Assembly (NCBI GenBank): GCA_021527695.1
Contig: JAKFAO010000011.1
Span: forward strand, 806,001 to 870,000
DNA: 64,000 nt
Source: Naematelia aurantialba
Lineage: Eukaryota > Basidiomycota > Tremellomycetes > Tremellales > Naemateliaceae
Direction of reading: 5' to 3'
In this document: piece after piece, positions 33,350 to 44,567 of the stretch
How positions within the stretch are numbered: the first letter of the stretch is position 1
How the letters are laid out: each line of letters begins with the position of its first letter
Position numbers and translations under genes: made by a program
Notes under the pieces: generated by a model
The model's input: the letters and a program-made list of their open reading frames with translations, nothing else
Database searches by the model: none
What the model was told of the DNA's origin: nothing

Positions 33350-34278
33350 CTAGTCTTTGTCCTCGTCTGCATCGTCTGCGTCCTGCTTACCAGACTCGAG
33401 GATTCCCTTTGGCGCTGCGGCCTTGAGCTCGCGGCGTCTGCGGACATCAGCACCCATACTCGGCCACAAATGCGGATTAACCTTTTGACATCCCACTAGA
33501 ACCGCATCAGCCAGGTCTTTGAAAGTATCACAGCCGCTAGAGAGCACTCACGTTGTGTACACGCGCAAAATTGACATCCATGACCGTCACCTGCTCTCTC
33601 AGCCACTCGAGATCCTCTATGGTCTCCTCCAGACTTTTCTTCGCAGCAGCGAGTTTTGTAGACAAGAGCTCGTTTGCTTCTTCGAGAGGATACAACAGCA
33701 TCGTGTTGGCCTGAAAATTAGATGTGCAAGATTGCAATGGAAAGGCGTGTTACTCACCCCAAGCCAGATCCCAACCTCTCCTGTCTCCTCAACTTCCGCT
33801 TCCGCATACAACGTATCGTTCAACTCGAAAAGTGTCTTCAAAGGGCCTTGCTCCGCAGGCTCATCCAAAGCATCCAAGTCGTCGTCCTCATGGCTCTCGT
33901 TGTCTTCTAACACATCCTCACCCGCCGCCTTCCGACGTCTGAGTTGCAAATATCTGACGACACCCAGTGTCTGATCGATGTCGGGAATCTTGGTCGTGAG
34001 AGCTTTGCGCCGCTGTTGTAGCGATAATTCCATGTAACGGTACTTTCTATGCTTTGTCAACGTGATCCATGCACATTTACGCACGCAGAAGTCTCTTGAA
34101 AGGTTTTGACCACGCCTTCCACATCTCCATGCTTACTTCCGACGTACTCAGCTACATCCGCCTGGGACTGTCAGCACGACAAGAGGGGTAAAAGACGCAG
34201 ACGAACGACAAACGGTGCTCGAGGTATACCTCGCGGGTTAGTCTCCATCTTGGAGGATGAAGCTGACGTCGTTGCCAT
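33350..34278 (-). CDS. PAC10: Prefoldin subunit 3
   Basis: Six exons (34278-34207, 34161-34085, 34046-33758, 33710-33552, 33495-33482, 33437-33350) give 232 aa. The start of the fold, GIPRAPFVADVAEYVGSKHGDVEGVVKTF (shown here only to its key elements PFV-DV-YV), is the Pac10/VBP1 signature. The first long coiled coil follows (KYRYMELSLQQRRKALTTK, IPDIDQTLGVVRYL), then the beta-hairpin core (FELNDTLYAEAEV, VGIWLGANTMLLYPLEEA) and the second coiled coil (LLSTKLAAAKKSLEETIEDL). A 14-nt exon (33495-33482) supplies the WDVK part of the WDVKRRRE motif near the end. Prefoldin passes nascent actin and tubulin to the CCT chaperonin. An acidic insert (EDNESHEDDDLD) is a local addition. Confidence 0.94.
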
Positions 34279-34819
34279 GATCCTACGGACGGAGTGAATC
34301 CCAAATCCCAAGGTGATCGATCAACTGGATCAGTCAAGACTTTTAGAGGTCGCGGTTGAGATTTCACAATGTGGCACCCCGGAACATCTGTCTACCTGGG
34401 ACGTTTGGCTCCTCGCAGGGATTACGTCTCCACCCATTGTGCAACAATTTACATTCCCCTGCCGAGTCACCTACCATCTATGTATGAGGCACAGCACAGC
34501 CATGCAAATCAGCGAATGAAAACCCCCCATGCCCCTCCCGCACTTCACCCAAAGCAACCATGCAAGCTTGTTGCCACTGGACAAAGAACCCGCGGGGGTC
34601 GTAGATACTGGCAACATGTTGGCAGGGAGCAAGAGCCCGTCCACAATAGGGAAAGTTACTACGAGCGTCCATTCCATTGCCGGGCCACATGCCCGCCCTG
34701 AGTACTGTTTAGTAGCCAAATTTGCATAACGGCTTTAGAGAGTCTGTTACCCGTCGAAATCACTAGGAGAATACCAGACTATCTACAGGCTCCCAGCTCA
34801 GATGTCGCGCGGGCAGGCT
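34279..34819. other. Intergenic region
   Basis: About 540 bp between the prefoldin start and the 3' end of the cupredoxin gene, both on the minus strand. It should contain the prefoldin promoter. Overlapping small frames on both strands show no family features. No further gene called. Confidence 0.5.
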
Positions 34820-35770
34820 TTACCGGATGAGGCTGGAAATCATGCCAGCCAGGATCAATACGCCGCCACTGGACAATGTGACAAGTCCCATGCTGTATGC
34901 TTCAGTGCCGGCTGCGCTTGCAGAGGTATATGATGGACTCACGCTCCGCCTGACTGGCTGGAAGATGGAGCAAGGCTGCTCGAGGTAGAAGCAGACGACA
35001 ACGAACTGCCAGCAGGAGATGTAGCTGTCGACGCGGCTCCGTTTGTAGGACTACCGCTGCTGGGGTTGGTGACCGATGAGGTGGATCCCCCGGCAGAAGA
35101 ATTCGTGCTCCCCGAGCTGCAGCAAGGTCAATCGGCGAGTGCAAGGGCGAGCTCACCTTCCGGACTGCGCCAAAGCCTTGAAAGCATCAAAAGTGTGATC
35201 ACCCTGTGCAGGCGGATTGATGCTAGGTAGTGTTACTCCAAGCAAGACAGACACACGCCTCTTCAAATGACTTACGCAAAAACCATACCCGCTTGGCAAT
35301 GAGATGCTGGGGTCTTCTGCTTGCAATAAACCCAAATGGGAGTTGTGCTGTCGTTCACCTGGACTTGAAACTGAATCATTAGACCGACTCATCACCATGA
35401 TGAGCCACGCTTACCGAGGGCGCTTCCTGACCTTGCTGCGCAGGCATGAAGCCCGAATCGAACCCAGCGGGAGAGCACGGAGCATTGAACGTAGACTGTG
35501 TGGCGGAGTGGTTCAGAGCCACAAAATTGAATCTGTTCCAGTGTCATCCGGTGTGTTCAGGGGGGGTAGAAATGAGTTACTGGACCACATCTCCAGCGCT
35601 GGCATTCACAAATTCTGGACTAAATGTCTGAGCAGATCAGCTGGACGGCGTATGCGCCGGCGGTGGGAACCTACCAAGCTGCTATTTTGCCCCACTGCGA
35701 TGTTGAAGGTTTGTGCAGCGGATACAGAGTACCCAACGGTCAGGGCGGTCAAGAAGAAAGCGGCACGCAT
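34820..35770 (-). CDS. Cupredoxin-domain GPI-anchored Ser-rich protein
   Basis: Seven exons (35770-35675, 35627-35581, 35532-35415, 35370-35276, 35222-35157, 35116-34943, 34892-34820) give 222 aa. The first 18 residues (MRAAFFLTALTVGYSVSA) are a signal peptide. A plastocyanin-like domain follows: FNIAVGQNSSLTFSPEF, AGDVVQFNF, NHSATQSTF, then CSPAGFDSGF and TPIWVYCKQ with ASHCQAGMVFAINP. His in NHS, Cys in YCKQ and His/Met in SHCQAGM sit where type-1 copper ligands or disulfides are expected, so copper binding is possible but not proven. A Ser/Thr/Gly linker and a hydrophobic C-terminus (LSSGGVLILAGMI) fit GPI attachment. This is the common basidiomycete extracellular serine-rich protein type. 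Confidence 0.87.
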
Positions 35771-36235
35771 TGTCTTGAGATCCTTGCTGGCTGGAGTTGG
35801 AAGAGGAAGGCTGTCGAAAATGGCTCCTCGGAATGTGTGCGCGATTTATATCCCATTAGGCAGAGGTCTGCTTTGGGTCACGCGGACAAACTTGCATCGC
35901 CCCGGACGCCGAAAGGCGACAACGGTTTCACGAGTCCCTTTGAAGCCGACACGATGCCTGTCAACGATCGAAAGGCTGTGCGAACAGTCAGCATCTCGTG
36001 GAAACCTCTTTCGATTGGCCCCGCCCTTTCAAGAGGAGCTTTTCATTCTTACGAGGCCCGCTTGAGAGCCTTGAATCGTTTCGATCCGGGACTTTGTATC
36101 CGGGCGACCGGGCATCTCCAACGTCCGTTGTGATGTTACCAACCTGCTTTCAAAGCAAGAGAGAATGACATATCATTAAGACAACCAACTCTGAAGAAAT
36201 GTCCAGACGGGCCGTGACCTTTATCTCAACCTAAT
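35771..36235. other. Intergenic region
   Basis: About 465 bp between two minus-strand genes: promoter of the cupredoxin gene on the left side and 3' UTR of the Ser-rich membrane protein on the right. No further gene seen. Confidence 0.55.
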
Positions 36236-37603
36236 CTAGACATTGGCGATTGTGAGACCACGGGACTCATCCCCTCTAGCTACACTCCCCTCGCTACCAC
36301 TGCGGTGATGGCGCATCGCGTGCTTGTCCTCTCCGTAGCCACCATAACCACCATATGCATCCTCATCCCCAAAGTCGTGCGCTTGAGCAGGATCATAGTA
36401 ATGTGTGACATCCTGCTGAGGTTGATCTGTCGATACGGCGTTGTATGGAGTTGCAATTTCCTCATACCCATTTGCAGGTCCAGTCTGATGGGCATAGCTC
36501 GCTTGAGCTGCCTGGGCGCCAAACCCAGCGAAGCCGGGTGCAGTAGCGGTCGATGAACGATCGCCTACGGTGAGATTGGAGGCGTATGGGTCGTAACCGC
36601 CTGTTGGATCTTCGTAATCGTATGGTCCAATCCCCGGCTGGGGTTGGCCGTGTAGATCAATCCCAGGGGTGGTCGCCGCGTAGTATCCTCCATACTGAGC
36701 CATACCAGGCTCATCGTCATCGAATGCATCGCGTGAATTAGCTGCTGCAGCTGCGGCAGCGGCAGCGGCGACGTCACGGTCTAGACGCTGGCGTCTTCGC
36801 CGCTTGAGCATGAAGAAGACGAAAGCGATAAGACTGCCAGTCAACACAAGACCGACTGCAACGAATGTGCCGGCCACTGCTCCGGCGTTCGCAAAGAATG
36901 AAGAACTTCCGGCCGAGGCGGACGAGTCGACTGAACTCGCCGAAGGAGCGTGGACGATATGCGTAACAGTGAAGACGGCACCATTGGTTCCCGTAGTCAC
37001 GGAAGCTACCGTGAGCTCCGTCGCACCTGTGACGGTGTTCCCATTTGCATCGACGGTTGTCGCTGGAAGAGACGACGTAAGATCCAGTGTGTCACTAGCG
37101 GTCGCAGACGAAGGCGCTGCAGAAGAGGTCTGGGACGGACTATCCGTGGGGGACCATGTTGAAGACAGAGGAGAGGCGACAGAAGTCGATGTCTGCAAAG
37201 AGGTGTCCGACGACTGGGTCGAACTCTGGGACGGGGCTTCAGTCGAGGCGGAAGCAGACGACGGACTCGCCGACGAGGTGCTCGAAGGAGATGGACTGCT
37301 AGGTGACTGGCTAGGTGACTGGCTCTGTTCCTGCGTTGTTGATGGCGAGGGCGAAGCAGAGGGCGAAGCATCAGAGGACGGTGAGGGTGAAGCAGAAGGT
37401 GATGGCTTTACCGAGGCGGCCTGCGAGGATGCTGCAGATGGTGTGGAAGATGGTGTGGTAGATGGGGCCGTCGATGGAGATGCAGAGGGTGAGGCATTGT
37501 CAGAGTCGGTTAAGGAATTTGTGATAGCTCCGACGCTTGAGAGGTCTGTAGGGGCCAAAGTCAGAGTCGCAGAGTCGCCAGTGTCGAAAGAAGTGAGTGA
37601 CAT
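36236..37603 (-). CDS. Ser/Thr-rich single-pass membrane protein
   Basis: A single exon gives 455 aa from the Met at 37603 (MSLTSFDTGDSATL). An upstream in-frame Met at 37780 would add 59 residues, but that stretch contains good splice sites and no signal peptide, so I prefer the shorter start. Residues about 35-170 are almost all Ser, Pro, Thr and Ala (SPSASPS-type repeats), as in O-mannosylated cell-wall stalks. A segment TEVTVAS-like up to the membrane precedes one helix (VAGTFVAVGLVLTGSLIAFVFF), then a stop-transfer KRRRRQR and a cytosolic tail rich in Gly, Tyr, Asp and Gln. The layout is that of Mid2/Wsc-like wall sensors, but no WSC Cys domain is present. Function is inferred from layout only. 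Confidence 0.75.
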   Translation of the reverse strand: MSLTSFDTGDSATLTLAPTDLSSVGAITNSLTDSDNASPSASPSTAPSTTPSSTPSAASSQAASVKPSPSASPSPSSDASPSASPSPSTTQEQSQSPSQSPSSPSPSSTSSASPSSASASTEAPSQSSTQSSDTSLQTSTSVASPLSSTWSPTDSPSQTSSAAPSSATASDTLDLTSSLPATTVDANGNTVTGATELTVASVTTGTNGAVFTVTHIVHAPSASSVDSSASAGSSSFFANAGAVAGTFVAVGLVLTGSLIAFVFFMLKRRRRQRLDRDVAAAAAAAAAANSRDAFDDDEPGMAQYGGYYAATTPGIDLHGQPQPGIGPYDYEDPTGGYDPYASNLTVGDRSSTATAPGFAGFGAQAAQASYAHQTGPANGYEEIATPYNAVSTDQPQQDVTHYYDPAQAHDFGDEDAYGGYGGYGEDKHAMRHHRSGSEGSVARGDESRGLTIANV

Positions 37604-38711
37604 GGTCAGCAATGGTCGAACGAGATGGGGTTTCTGGGGAAGCAAGAGACACAAGCCGACGTGACAGCAAGGCAGCAACCATGCTGTGTTGAAAGGGGGG
37701 ATGAAAATGGACTCACCGGCCATTGCCAAAGGGATTCGGTCAAACTGTTTGATGGGGAGAGAGGAAGAAAGGAGCGCCAAAGACGAGGTGATGGTTGCTG
37801 TGGTGAGGGATATTTTAGGGGACCAAAGGCCGAAAGATCAGCTTTGATGGTTGTGTCGATGCCTAGAGAGACGAGCTCGAGGGCCTGCCGAGTATCCAAA
37901 CAGAGTAAGAGAAAGGTAACAAGAGGTGTCAAACAAAAGGGCATGCTGTCGTTTGTTTTGTTTGTAACCTACTTGTCTTGTTGCCCCCCCCGTGTTAGGA
38001 AATTTGCTCCCGCTGCTCACGCGCGTCAGTCCCTGAATTCAGGGATCTTTTGTCTGAATTCGGGAGTATACAAGGTATACAACAAACTCTCTGTCGTTCT
38101 CGTTCGTGGCTAACTTGGAATTTCCTCGTGGAATGCATCTACTAGATAGTCCCAGCGTCGTCCTGAGGCCTCTTAGTCCCCACAGTCACAGGCCTGACAG
38201 TGCACAAGACAGCAGTCATAAAACCTCCGTCCTTTGGGCGGAACTTTCATTCGCTAACCACAGTTGTAACAAGCTGCTAGGTGGTCACTTCTTTTCAAAC
38301 CTGGAAGATCAACATGAGGAAAGACCGTGCTTTAGCAGGCGAGGTAAAATGTACGAACAATGAGAAGAACAATCAAGTGAAGGAGCGGTGGATGAATGGG
38401 TCATGATATTTGCTTCACGTAGTCTGATATGCAGTTCGACATCTGTGAGCATCTCGGGAACAATTCGATGCCTCACGACAGCACCCAACGATCATCGTTG
38501 GGCAATAGTCGACACCCTCCTCTGGTGCCTTCGTCATTGCAATTGGTTGTCAAGCCAAGCCAAAAGATGGCAAACCCCTTCTATGCATCACATTTATCTA
38601 CAGAACTACAACACGTCTTTAACTTGGATAGGACAGATACATTCGCCTAGGTAAATATCCACAAAGCCGCCCGCGAGGCGTGAGACAGTCATTGTCAAAT
38701 CGTCTATGCCT
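37604..38711. other. Long intergenic region
   Basis: About 1.1 kb without a supportable gene. The left part is the promoter of the Ser-rich protein (or an untranslated first exon with an intron ending near 37640). The right part adjoins the MTFP1 3' end. A short direct duplication of a GAATTC-containing 11-mer lies at 38032-38064. Small frames on both strands lack motifs. Confidence 0.5.
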
Positions 38712-39606
38712 CTATAGATCATTCTTTCCCGCAGGGCCCGTCGGTTTACGAAACCAGTTCTCTTCCATTTTGTCAAAGGCTGTCTCGACAACATGTTCAA
38801 CCTGTTAAATGAAAGGTCAGGGAAATTGCAATGTTTTCGAACAGAAACGCAAAGTAACAAAACTCACCGGCTCGTCGAACAGGTAAGGTAGAAAAGGTAC
38901 AATACCTAGGCCCACAGAAGTAGGACCCCAACGTTTCAAAGTCAGGTTGCTGCTTTTAGCAAACTGCCTGCCTGCGTATTTCACGGCAGTATGAATGGTG
39001 AAGGCTGGGAGCGCCATGGAAGCTATGCCTTGGAAAACCGATCTCTTGACAGCTACAAGGGCCAGACGGGTGGGTTCAGACATGTTGGCAGCTTCGAGAG
39101 GCGACGGGCCGAGCTGCGATGATTTGTACGTTGCCCACGACACATCGCCAATGAGATAGGACCACGAGATTGCGTATGCCGCCGTGACTGAAACTAAGCT
39201 TTTGCCCCTCTAAGAATACTCACCTATATATGGTGGTACAACAGGACGGAATGCTTCGCCGACATCGCTCGCTGCAAAATCAACGTCCTGTCAATCCAGT
39301 CACATACTGTACGCTGTATATCGTGATCCAGCTCGCACGATATCTCTAGCCCTCCGAAGGTAGGCCGCTGAGAGAATGTCAAATCTTAGTATTGGCCGGT
39401 CCAATGGGAAACGACTGACCATATCTTAGGTTTGAATCCGTCGTATCAGCTATTCAAGATTAGCTTGCGATCTATGGTGAATCCCCACCATTGGAATCCA
39501 CCAATTCCTGCACTTTGTTGTCCGCTGCGGATGTGGCTACTTGAAGCTCAGATTCGGCCCTTTGCTCTACGGTCGCTGGAGAGGGAGCTTTCACATATGT
39601 GGGCAT
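38712..39606 (-). CDS. MTFP1: Mitochondrial fission process protein 1
   Basis: Six exons (39606-39489, 39449-39420, 39367-39308, 39271-39224, 39187-38868, 38801-38712) give 221 aa. The motif order is that of MTFP1/MTP18: LRYAAYLRRARDIVRAGSR, YTSDVGEAFRPVVPPYIV, ISWSYLIGDV, RSVFQGIASMALPAFTIH, WGPTSVGLGIVPFLPYLFDEPVE, with the last glutamate after an intron. Family members are inner mitochondrial membrane proteins that influence fission. The two first small exons are inferred because they restore LRYAAY in frame; a shorter model starting at 39422 is possible but breaks that motif. Confidence 0.9.
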
Positions 39607-40103
39607 CACGACGCAGTTTAGCGCGATATGCAAAAGAAGGACTGGATGGGAGGAGCTGAACGAGCCGTAAATACGAGTATTGCAGCGAACGACGCAGGTA
39701 AGAGGAGAGGAAAGGGGAACAGGGTGGAGCTCCGCTTTCACGGGATGCCACAGAGAGATAATGCCGATCCTCCCCAACTCACCTGCCGCAAACGGTAATT
39801 AATATATGGGTTTGCTCAGGATGTCACGCCCCAGGCACCTCGGAGAAATCCACGTGGCGAGCCCTTCTGTTTAGCTCTCTCACGGTCGTTTCCTGGCTGT
39901 GGATGGTGACAAAAGCCACAGAGACCAAAACCTGCCCATCGTCGTGTACGTTTTTGTTCACCTCCCCCCTCCATCCCTCGTTTGATGAGTCTCCCCACAC
40001 CATTAGTAGCCGAATGAATTGAGTCCATGCTATTTTCTTCGTCGCACTTACTCGATGCCCCTCGTTTGTGTCTCGGTCGCTGACTCCGCATACGACGACA
40101 GCC
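39607..40103. promoter_or_regulatory. Divergent promoter region
   Basis: About 500 bp between the start codons of MTFP1 (leftward) and the exo-glucanase (rightward). It should hold both promoters. An upstream in-frame ATG at 40068 could lengthen the glucanase by 12 residues and spoil its signal peptide; I reject it. Confidence 0.55.
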
Positions 40104-41732
40104 ATGCGTCCCTACCTCTTACTGACCCTCATGCTGAAGGGATATACTCATGCTTCTCCGATTGGCTTGCGCGCTACCACAGCTCCCAGCTTTGTGTGGG
40201 GAGGAGAAGAACCTATGCGAGGAGTCAACATAGGAGGCTGGTGGGTTACAGCCTTATCAAACGCTCATCCTAGGCTGGTGCTCGAGCCATGGATCACGCC
40301 CTCACTTTTTGCTGGTAAACCTTCCTGGGTAGTGGATGAGTGGACGTACGGTCAATATATGATCACCCAGAGCGACCCCTTGGCAGAAATTCGCAATCAT
40401 TGGGATACCTGGCTGAGCTTTGTGGAGCTCGAAAAGTGGGTCTCTTAAGGCGTCGACTGATAATCAGTATTGCGGCAATCGGTCTCAACACTGTCAGGAT
40501 ACCGATCGGATTCTGGTCGATCATCCCTTTATTGGACGGCGAACCATACCTAGCTGGAGCGTATGACTATCTCAAGCTGGCGGTGACTTGGGCTCAGAGT
40601 CTGAATCTCAAAGTGATTCCGGCTCTCGTCTAGGCTGACATTAGGTAATGATCGACCTGCACGGCGCTCCTGGCAGTCAGAACGGTTTCGACAACTCAGG
40701 CCTGCGGGGTACAAGGGCTTGGTTCGCCAATGCTAGCAACGTGGATCGCACTATATCGGCTCTGAGCACCCTTACTGCAGAGTTCTCCCGTCCGCAGTAC
40801 AACGCGACCGTGCTCACTGTCGAACTCCTCAATGAGCCATTTCCATATACTTCGGAGGAGCTAGATCTCCTTCAGTCATTCTATCAAAAAGCATACAATG
40901 CCGCCAACGCCGCCTCCGAACAACCGATTCTAGTCGTTGCCATCGATCAGGCGTTTCAAGGTCTGGCCATATGGCAGAACTTTATGACCGAGCCCAATTT
41001 CCACAACGTCGCGCAAGACACAGTGAGTGGTCCCGATAAACTAGCTCACGGATAGCATATTTATTCCATGTTTGATCTGAACCTCATCCAGATGGGTTAC
41101 ACTGAAAATCTTCAATGGTACTGCTCTCAATTCGATTCTCTCGAGTTATCCAATCAAGCGCATTGGACCATAGTTGGCGAATTTACTCGTAAGTCGCCGC
41201 GTAGAAGATGACTTACATAGTAGCTGCTCACACAGACTGCGCCCTGTGGCTCAATGGACGTGGAACCGGAGCACGCTATGATAATACCCTCAACGGAACC
41301 ACTGCGTAAGTCTGAAGGCTCCAGACGCTTATAACTCAGTGTAAGCTTTCCTGGGAACTGCCGCGCCAAGAGTAGCGCAGACCCCACGCAATTCTCAGCC
41401 GATTACATTGACCACCTGGGATCGTCGTTTGAAACGCAGACATGGGTGTATGAAAATGCAGCTTCGGGCTGGATTCAATGGACCTGGAAGACGGAACAGG
41501 CAGCGGACTGGTCGCTGAGTGCTGGAATAACATATGGTAAGCTCAGTTCATTCCTCCAGAGATAGACAGGCACTCACACGAGGGAGGATGGATTCCGACG
41601 CCGATCACAGCAAAGCCACACGGGACGCCTTGCAATTTCTCGACGCAGAATGCTAGTAGTGCAGGGTCCCGATCGATACCAGGGTTCTGCTTCACGAGTC
41701 TTTTATTCGTTTTGATACAAATGGTTGCATAA
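40104..41732 (+). CDS. Exo-beta-1,3-glucanase (GH5 family)
   Basis: Seven exons (40104-40435, 40468-40612, 40645-41022, 41056-41188, 41224-41305, 41340-41536, 41587-41732) give 470 aa. A short signal peptide (MRPYLLLTLMLKGYTHA) is followed by the Exg1 core: RGVNIGGWWV, LEPWITPSLF, LNTVRIPIGFW, MIDLHGAPGSQNGFDNSG, ELLNEPF (the acid/base Glu), HIYSMFD, and VGEFT (the nucleophile Glu). ASGWIQWTWKTE closes the barrel. After the usual GWIP end, about 45 more residues finish in a hydrophobic stretch (FTSLLFVLIQMVA), which suggests a GPI anchor rather than free secretion. The enzyme removes glucose from beta-1,3-glucan ends in the cell wall. Its 3' end lies 20 bp from that of the convergent J-protein gene. 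Confidence 0.93.
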
Positions 41733-41752
41733 ACGCAGCGATCGCGATATTC

Positions 41753-42658
41753 TCAATCGGGCCTGCCCTGCACTTCCATTCCATCCGACTCTTGAATGGC
41801 CTGCTGTTCTCTGACCTTCCGTCGTATTTGTTCCCGCCTCTGATGCCCGACTAATGCCGCCTCTCGTCTTGCATGTGCCAGATTTGAGGCAGCGCTGACG
41901 TCAGAGAACATATACGGGAGCGGGACTTACTTGGTATGCGCTGTGTCCAGGATCTCCTTACGCGTGTCCGCTTCCATATTCCATCGATGATACTGGACCC
42001 AAGCCACGACGGCTGCGAGGATGAGGGTCGCACTCAAGAAGCTGGGATTTGACGTATATCTCGGCTCTCCATCGCCTTGCATCGGTCCACCATCATAGTA
42101 AGCACCTCGACCAGCCTCAGAGTAACGTCGTTGATGTCTAGCGGCACCACGGTAGGCCCGACGCAAAGCCTCTGCTCTCATCGATGCGTCGCCTGGGTCA
42201 TTGAAGGTCGCAGGGCCAGCCTGCGACCACCCTAAACCAGTCTGTTGGTAACGCCTGCGGGATGACGATGAGGATAGCAAGGTATAGGCACGGTTCAAGT
42301 CTGCAAAGTGGTTGGTGGAGGAAGAAGGGTGACTCGAATCGGGATGCAAGATCAACGCAAGCCGATAATCTGTCATGAGCTGTTTTATTACTGTCTGATC
42401 CTCACATTGCTGCTTGATCTCCTTGTCGGATGCCGACTCTGGTAGATCAAGAATCTCGTAGGGATCGGGGGGACCTCCTCTTTTCCCCACGGTAGGAAAG
42501 CGATATCCATTATCCTTTTCCTTCCCCTTGCGCGACCTAACAGGCTCCCGCTCCCGAGCCGACGACGCACCCTCGGCTAGAGCAGGCTGCGTGTATTGAC
42601 GGTACCGACAGACCTTGGGGCAACAACAGACAGAGAATCGAGAGACCTGCCAAGGCAT
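41753..42658 (-). CDS. J-domain protein, probably mitochondrial
   Basis: Three exons (42658-42406, 42369-41931, 41867-41753) give 268 aa. The N-terminal 35 residues are Arg- and Cys-rich without acids (SRFSVCCCPKVCRYRQ), as in mitochondrial presequences. The J domain runs DPYEILDLPESASDKEIKQQ, then YYRLALILHPDSS with the essential HPD, then FADLNRAYTLLSS. A 36-nt intron must be removed to place HPD at the normal distance. A membrane segment (SATLILAAVVAWVQYH) and a charged C-terminal helix follow. J-proteins stimulate Hsp70 ATPase. Location is inferred from the presequence; the family within J-proteins is not identified. Confidence 0.85.
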
Positions 42659-42913
42659 CCTATCGAGAGATGCAAACAGACTTGGGACCGCTTTAGTCGC
42701 ATCTCCCCGATCGGCATCCTACGACGAGCTGAACGGAGCCCCACAATGACAATGCACCGGCTATGAAGTCCAATTCTTTCCTCGGTTCTCTCTTCCTCCT
42801 CCATTCTATTCCAACTTCGGCAGACTCGTTGTATATATAGTCGGGGAATATTCTACTCCTCACCTAGGCGAGGATCTCATTGCTTTCCAAGGTGCACATT
42901 GATTTCTCAAGCG

Positions 42914-44442
42914 ATGTTGCGAGGTCGTCCGCGGTCCCGGATCAGCAGGTTGGGGGAAGCCAGAGCAGAACGGAGTATCGAGGATACTGTGCCAGCTCCT
43001 GCGGATGAGACACATCAGGATGCAAGGACCTCCAGCCAAGTATACTGTGAGCTGAGCAGCGCGTGCCGAAGGATATTGAAATTCGCCGTCAACTAGTAGG
43101 CGCAAAGACGACGTTACCGGAAACGCGATCAGCGGAGCGACGTCCCATAGTGCCTGGGCCGCATTCGCCGAGAAGAGTTTCCAAGAGTCAAGTAGCAAAG
43201 ATGCGGCAGCTTTACAGCGCACAGTGTCCTACAAAACTTATGCCCCTGAAACCCACTGCCTCACGGAATTTGGCCCAAACGGACGTGCTGCAAACACTGC
43301 CGAGTCGGTCAGAACGTCCCTTCAACACGGCTCTTCCTGGTGCTGTCAGAAAGCCACAGCGTCCGTTGCCTTCTGCAGGCTACATGCATGTGTATTCGCC
43401 CATTCAAGCGTCAATAGATGCCAAAAATTCACATGGGGTGGCAGATCCGGATCCCGAAAGCTCGCGAGTGATGTTCGCTTGTCTAGGAAAATCAAGTGAG
43501 GGTGTTGATCTCGACAGGCCTTTGCCACCTCTACCCAGCGCCGTGCACATGCCGACCAATACAGGTGAAAATGTACATGTACACGTCAAACACACCCCTG
43601 ATATGGACGAGGGTCCTCGAGTCCGTTTCAACGCAAGCACTACTGCCTATCGTTCGCCAGACTGGAGTCCTTGCGAGACCGTTACCCCAACCCCTCTCTC
43701 CCCCGTGTTCGTCGACAACAGATACTTGGATGAAGAATTCCGAACGCTGTTCAACATGATGCGGTCAGACTTCCAAGATCTCCTCGATGTCGAAATCGAG
43801 TTTGAGTCTGTTCGTTTCGCGCCTTCGGCTGTATTTACACGAAACGCGGCACGACACACCACCAGGCAGGCAACACGCCTGTACCAGGAGGATGACACTG
43901 CCAGCCTCAGCTCGCCATTTCCTCTTGAAAACATTGTAAGACGAGATCTGGACCCACGATCACGTATGCAAGCTGGTGTTCCAGCAGAGAAAACGCTTCC
44001 AACGTTTGCTTCGTGCGAGAATGCCAGCTTCTCGGGACCCGACTCTCCGAGCTTGCCGTCAACCTTGCGAGGAGGGCTGCGTTCGCAGGAGCAGCTGTCG
44101 GAGACTAGGCAAATTGCTCAAGAGACCAATGCCATGAGACGCCCCGCTCCATGCTCGCGCAAGGTTTGGCAACCCCCAGGAACAAGGGTTCGGGAAGCAG
44201 TTGACCAATTGGAGCAGAGAAGCGTACGTTTTGGTGCTGATTGGCTAACATGACATATGAAGTCATCATCAATTCGACACGGCCCCTGTACAACACCTCT
44301 TCGGGGTAAGCGGCATGTTCCAGCTTCATACTGAACGATAGTGATGGCAACGATACTGGACAGGCCCAGCATGATCCATTCAACTGACCTGACACGGGAG
44401 TCGAAAGCGCTGAGTGAATTTGACGAAGCATCGACTTGCTGA
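42914..44442 (+). CDS. Unknown, largely disordered protein
   Basis: Four exons in the model (42914-43039, 43072-44223, 44263-44305, 44342-44442) give 473 aa. The start MLRGRPRSRISRLGEARAE is very basic. Most of the protein is Pro/Ser/Arg-rich and likely disordered, with PLPPLPSA, a possible SH3-binding motif. Its only ordered-looking part is a helix near residue 270 (YLDEEFRTLFNMMRSDFQDLLDVEIEFESV). The last two exons rest on splice-site quality only; reading through exon 2 would stop at 44253. No known domain recognised. The 3' end faces the DUF676 gene, about 125 bp away. Confidence 0.6.
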
Positions 44443-44567
44443 ATGAAACAGTGGCGAATGCTCGCCTAGAACGAAACGTGAAACGATGAACTCAACAGAC
44501 GGTTTACGCGAACCGGTATTACGATGTCTATTCAATGCATGGTAGTCTGTTTGACAAGATAGAGACT

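Noticed and set aside
35440..35480. A tRNA B-box-like string (GAATCGAACCC)
   Set aside because: It lies in the coding exon of the cupredoxin gene and no A box or cloverleaf can be formed around it.
36804..37664. A 286-residue open frame on the plus strand, rich in Glu, Gly, Asp and Val
   Set aside because: It is the mirror of the Ser-rich repeats on the minus strand; its composition follows from the opposite codons and it has no domain.
37940..38660. Several 70-90 residue frames on the plus strand in the 1.1-kb gap
   Set aside because: No motifs, poor start contexts and no splice-supported extension.
41306..41386. A second 1-nt exon (T at 41340) in the glucanase gene
   Set aside because: The sequence after it reads on as VSFPGNCRAKSSADP, which matches the family's Cys loop, so no further intron is needed.
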